5,332 nucleotides of DNA from the NCBI GenBank assembly GCA_004556455.1, contig SFGY01000065.1, positions 1 through 5,332 of the forward strand. The letters are read 5' to 3'. How positions within the stretch are numbered: position 1 is the stretch's first letter; each line of letters opens with the position of its first letter. This document shows, in pieces, positions 4,373-5,332 of this stretch. The translations under genes were made by a program, and so were the position numbers. The stretch is from Clostridiales bacterium. GTDB taxonomy: Bacteria; Bacillota; Clostridia; Saccharofermentanales; DTU023. The notes beneath the pieces were generated by a model. The model searched no databases. It was not told where the DNA came from and saw nothing but the letters and a program-made list of their open reading frames with translations.

Positions 4373-5332
4373 ATGGCGGCGACACGGCTGATCGCGCTCC
4401 ACATCAACAAGGGAAAGACCATCGCTCAGACGCTGGCGGATAGGACGGACTATTCCAAAAATGAGGAAAAGACCGAGGGCGGCAGATATATCTCCAGCTA
4501 TGAGTGCGATGCCCGGACAGCGGATGAGGAGTTCCTTTTGTCAAAGCGGCAGTACGAACACATGACGGGCCGCAGCCAGAAGCATGATGTCATCGCCTAC
4601 CAGATACGCCAGTCCTTCAAACCGGGCGAGGTCACGCCGGAGGAGGCCAACCAGATTGGCTATGAATTGGGGATGCGCTTCACCAAAGGGAGACACGCCT
4701 TTATCGTTGCCACCCACACCGACCGGGCGCATATCCACAATCACATCATCTTCAATTCCACCGCTCTGGACTGCACCCGGAAGTTCAGGGATTTCTTTTT
4801 GTCCGGGCTGGCGCTCCAGAAAGTCAGTGACCGTTTGTGTCTGGAGCATGGGCTTTCTGTCATAGAGCCGCGCCCCTGCCGGGAACGGAAAAAGCGCACC
4901 GAGTACCCCAAGCGGCCGTCCAACCGTGACGATCTGCGGGCCATCATTGATGCGGCATTACAGAGAAAGCCAAAGGACTTTGAGGAACTGCTCTCTTTCC
5001 TGAAGGAGGCCGGGTGCGAGTACAAACCGGGCAAGCGGCCATCTATCCGATGCAGGGGGCAGGACCGTTTTGCCCGGTTCAGTTCGCTGGGCGATGGCTA
5101 TACGGTGGACGATCTGAAAGACGCTATCGCCGGGAAACGCAGGGAGCGGTCTCCAGGGAAAAGCCAGCAGGTCCACGACAAGAAGTTTTCTCTCCTCATT
5201 GATATTCAAGCGAAGCTGAACGAGGGAAAAGGTGCTGGATACCAGCGGTGGGCGACCCTCTTTAACCTGAAACAGATGGCACAGGTCATGTGCTTTTTGC
5301 AGGAGAACGAGATAGACAGCTTTGACGAACTG
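4373..5332 (+). CDS. MOBP-type relaxase / mobilization nuclease, N-terminal part (3' truncated)
   Basis: My translation gives 320 residues with no stop before the right edge. The ATG at 4373 follows a strong ribosome binding site, GGAGGTG (4362-4368). It starts MAATRLIALHINKGKTIAQT. The histidine motif ATHTDRAHIHNHIIFNS holds H115, D117, H120, H122 and H124, the metal-binding set of relaxases. The nucleophile is likely Y39 in GGRYISSYEC, although Y43 is close by. Relaxases nick one strand at oriT, stay bound to its 5' end through the tyrosine and pilot it into the recipient, working with MobC and the VirD4-type coupling protein. After about residue 170 (ERKKRTEYPKRPSNRDDLR) comes a basic, helical middle region that usually links to further DNA-binding or recruitment domains off-window. 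Full-length relatives are generally larger, so roughly the first half or more is here. The assignment is firm; the exact subfamily is from memory. Confidence 0.93.
   Translation, partial: MAATRLIALHINKGKTIAQTLADRTDYSKNEEKTEGGRYISSYECDARTADEEFLLSKRQYEHMTGRSQKHDVIAYQIRQSFKPGEVTPEEANQIGYELGMRFTKGRHAFIVATHTDRAHIHNHIIFNSTALDCTRKFRDFFLSGLALQKVSDRLCLEHGLSVIEPRPCRERKKRTEYPKRPSNRDDLRAIIDAALQRKPKDFEELLSFLKEAGCEYKPGKRPSIRCRGQDRFARFSSLGDGYTVDDLKDAIAGKRRERSPGKSQQVHDKKFSLLIDIQAKLNEGKGAGYQRWATLFNLKQMAQVMCFLQENEIDSFDEL

Larger units (their letters stand above)
1..5332 (+). mobile_element. Internal segment of a Tn1549/CTn-like integrative conjugative element
   Basis: The plus strand carries a run of conjugation and mobilization genes: SNF2-type helicase end, MobC, two small accessory proteins, a CHC2 zinc-finger protein and an HxHNH relaxase. 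This set is known from Tn1549-like and C. difficile CTn elements of Firmicutes. Tight spacing, a 4-base stop/start overlap and uniform GC-rich codon use support one module. Neither end of the element is visible: there is no integrase, excisionase or attachment site here. Family placement is by remembered gene content, not by a database search. A mobilizable element lacking its own mating-pore genes cannot be excluded from this window alone. Confidence 0.85.

Noticed and set aside
3685..4422. A 245-codon open frame on the minus strand across the CHC2 gene and relaxase start.
   Set aside because: It lies opposite clear CHC2 zinc-site and relaxase coding sequence, has no recognisable domain, and would run across the ribosome binding site of the relaxase gene.

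Overview
This window looks like part of an integrative and conjugative element of the Tn1549 / Clostridioides difficile CTn type, carried by a GC-rich, low-abundance-of-AT3 gut Firmicute (Lachnospiraceae or Oscillospiraceae are the most likely hosts). The assignment rests on gene content: the C-terminal end of a very large SNF2-type helicase, a MobC relaxosome protein, small conserved accessory proteins, a CHC2 zinc-finger protein and a MOBP-type relaxase, all on the plus strand. No integrase, attachment site or resistance gene lies in the window, so the element's boundaries and full cargo cannot be seen.

Layout. Positions 1-1888 hold the end of the helicase, whose start lies off the left edge. 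It overlaps mobC (1885-2214) by the four bases ATGA. A 132-base non-coding gap with palindromes and a strong hairpin follows and is a candidate oriT or regulatory segment. Next come a three-helix membrane protein (2347-2640) and a 56-residue protein (2663-2833). From about 2834 to 3660 the composition changes abruptly to AT-rich DNA (18 of 60 G+C at 3121-3180, against 42 of 60 at 841-900). This block carries one gene on the opposite strand (2910-3473), coding for an unrecognised membrane-anchored helical protein. It has its own near-consensus promoter, an operator-like dyad over the -35 box and a hairpin terminator. The GC-rich plus-strand module then resumes with the CHC2 protein (3679-4356) and the relaxase (4373 to the right edge, incomplete).

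How they fit together. The relaxase nicks and carries the transferred strand, MobC helps it bind and open oriT, and the helicase and CHC2 protein probably act on element DNA during or after transfer. The AT-rich gene is not part of that machinery; it looks like a cargo gene dropped into the mobilization operon, and is the best candidate for something undescribed. Two other points deserve attention. The CHC2 reading frame appears to be shifted by one base in an A6 run near its 3' end. A leader hairpin just upstream could mask its ribosome binding site.
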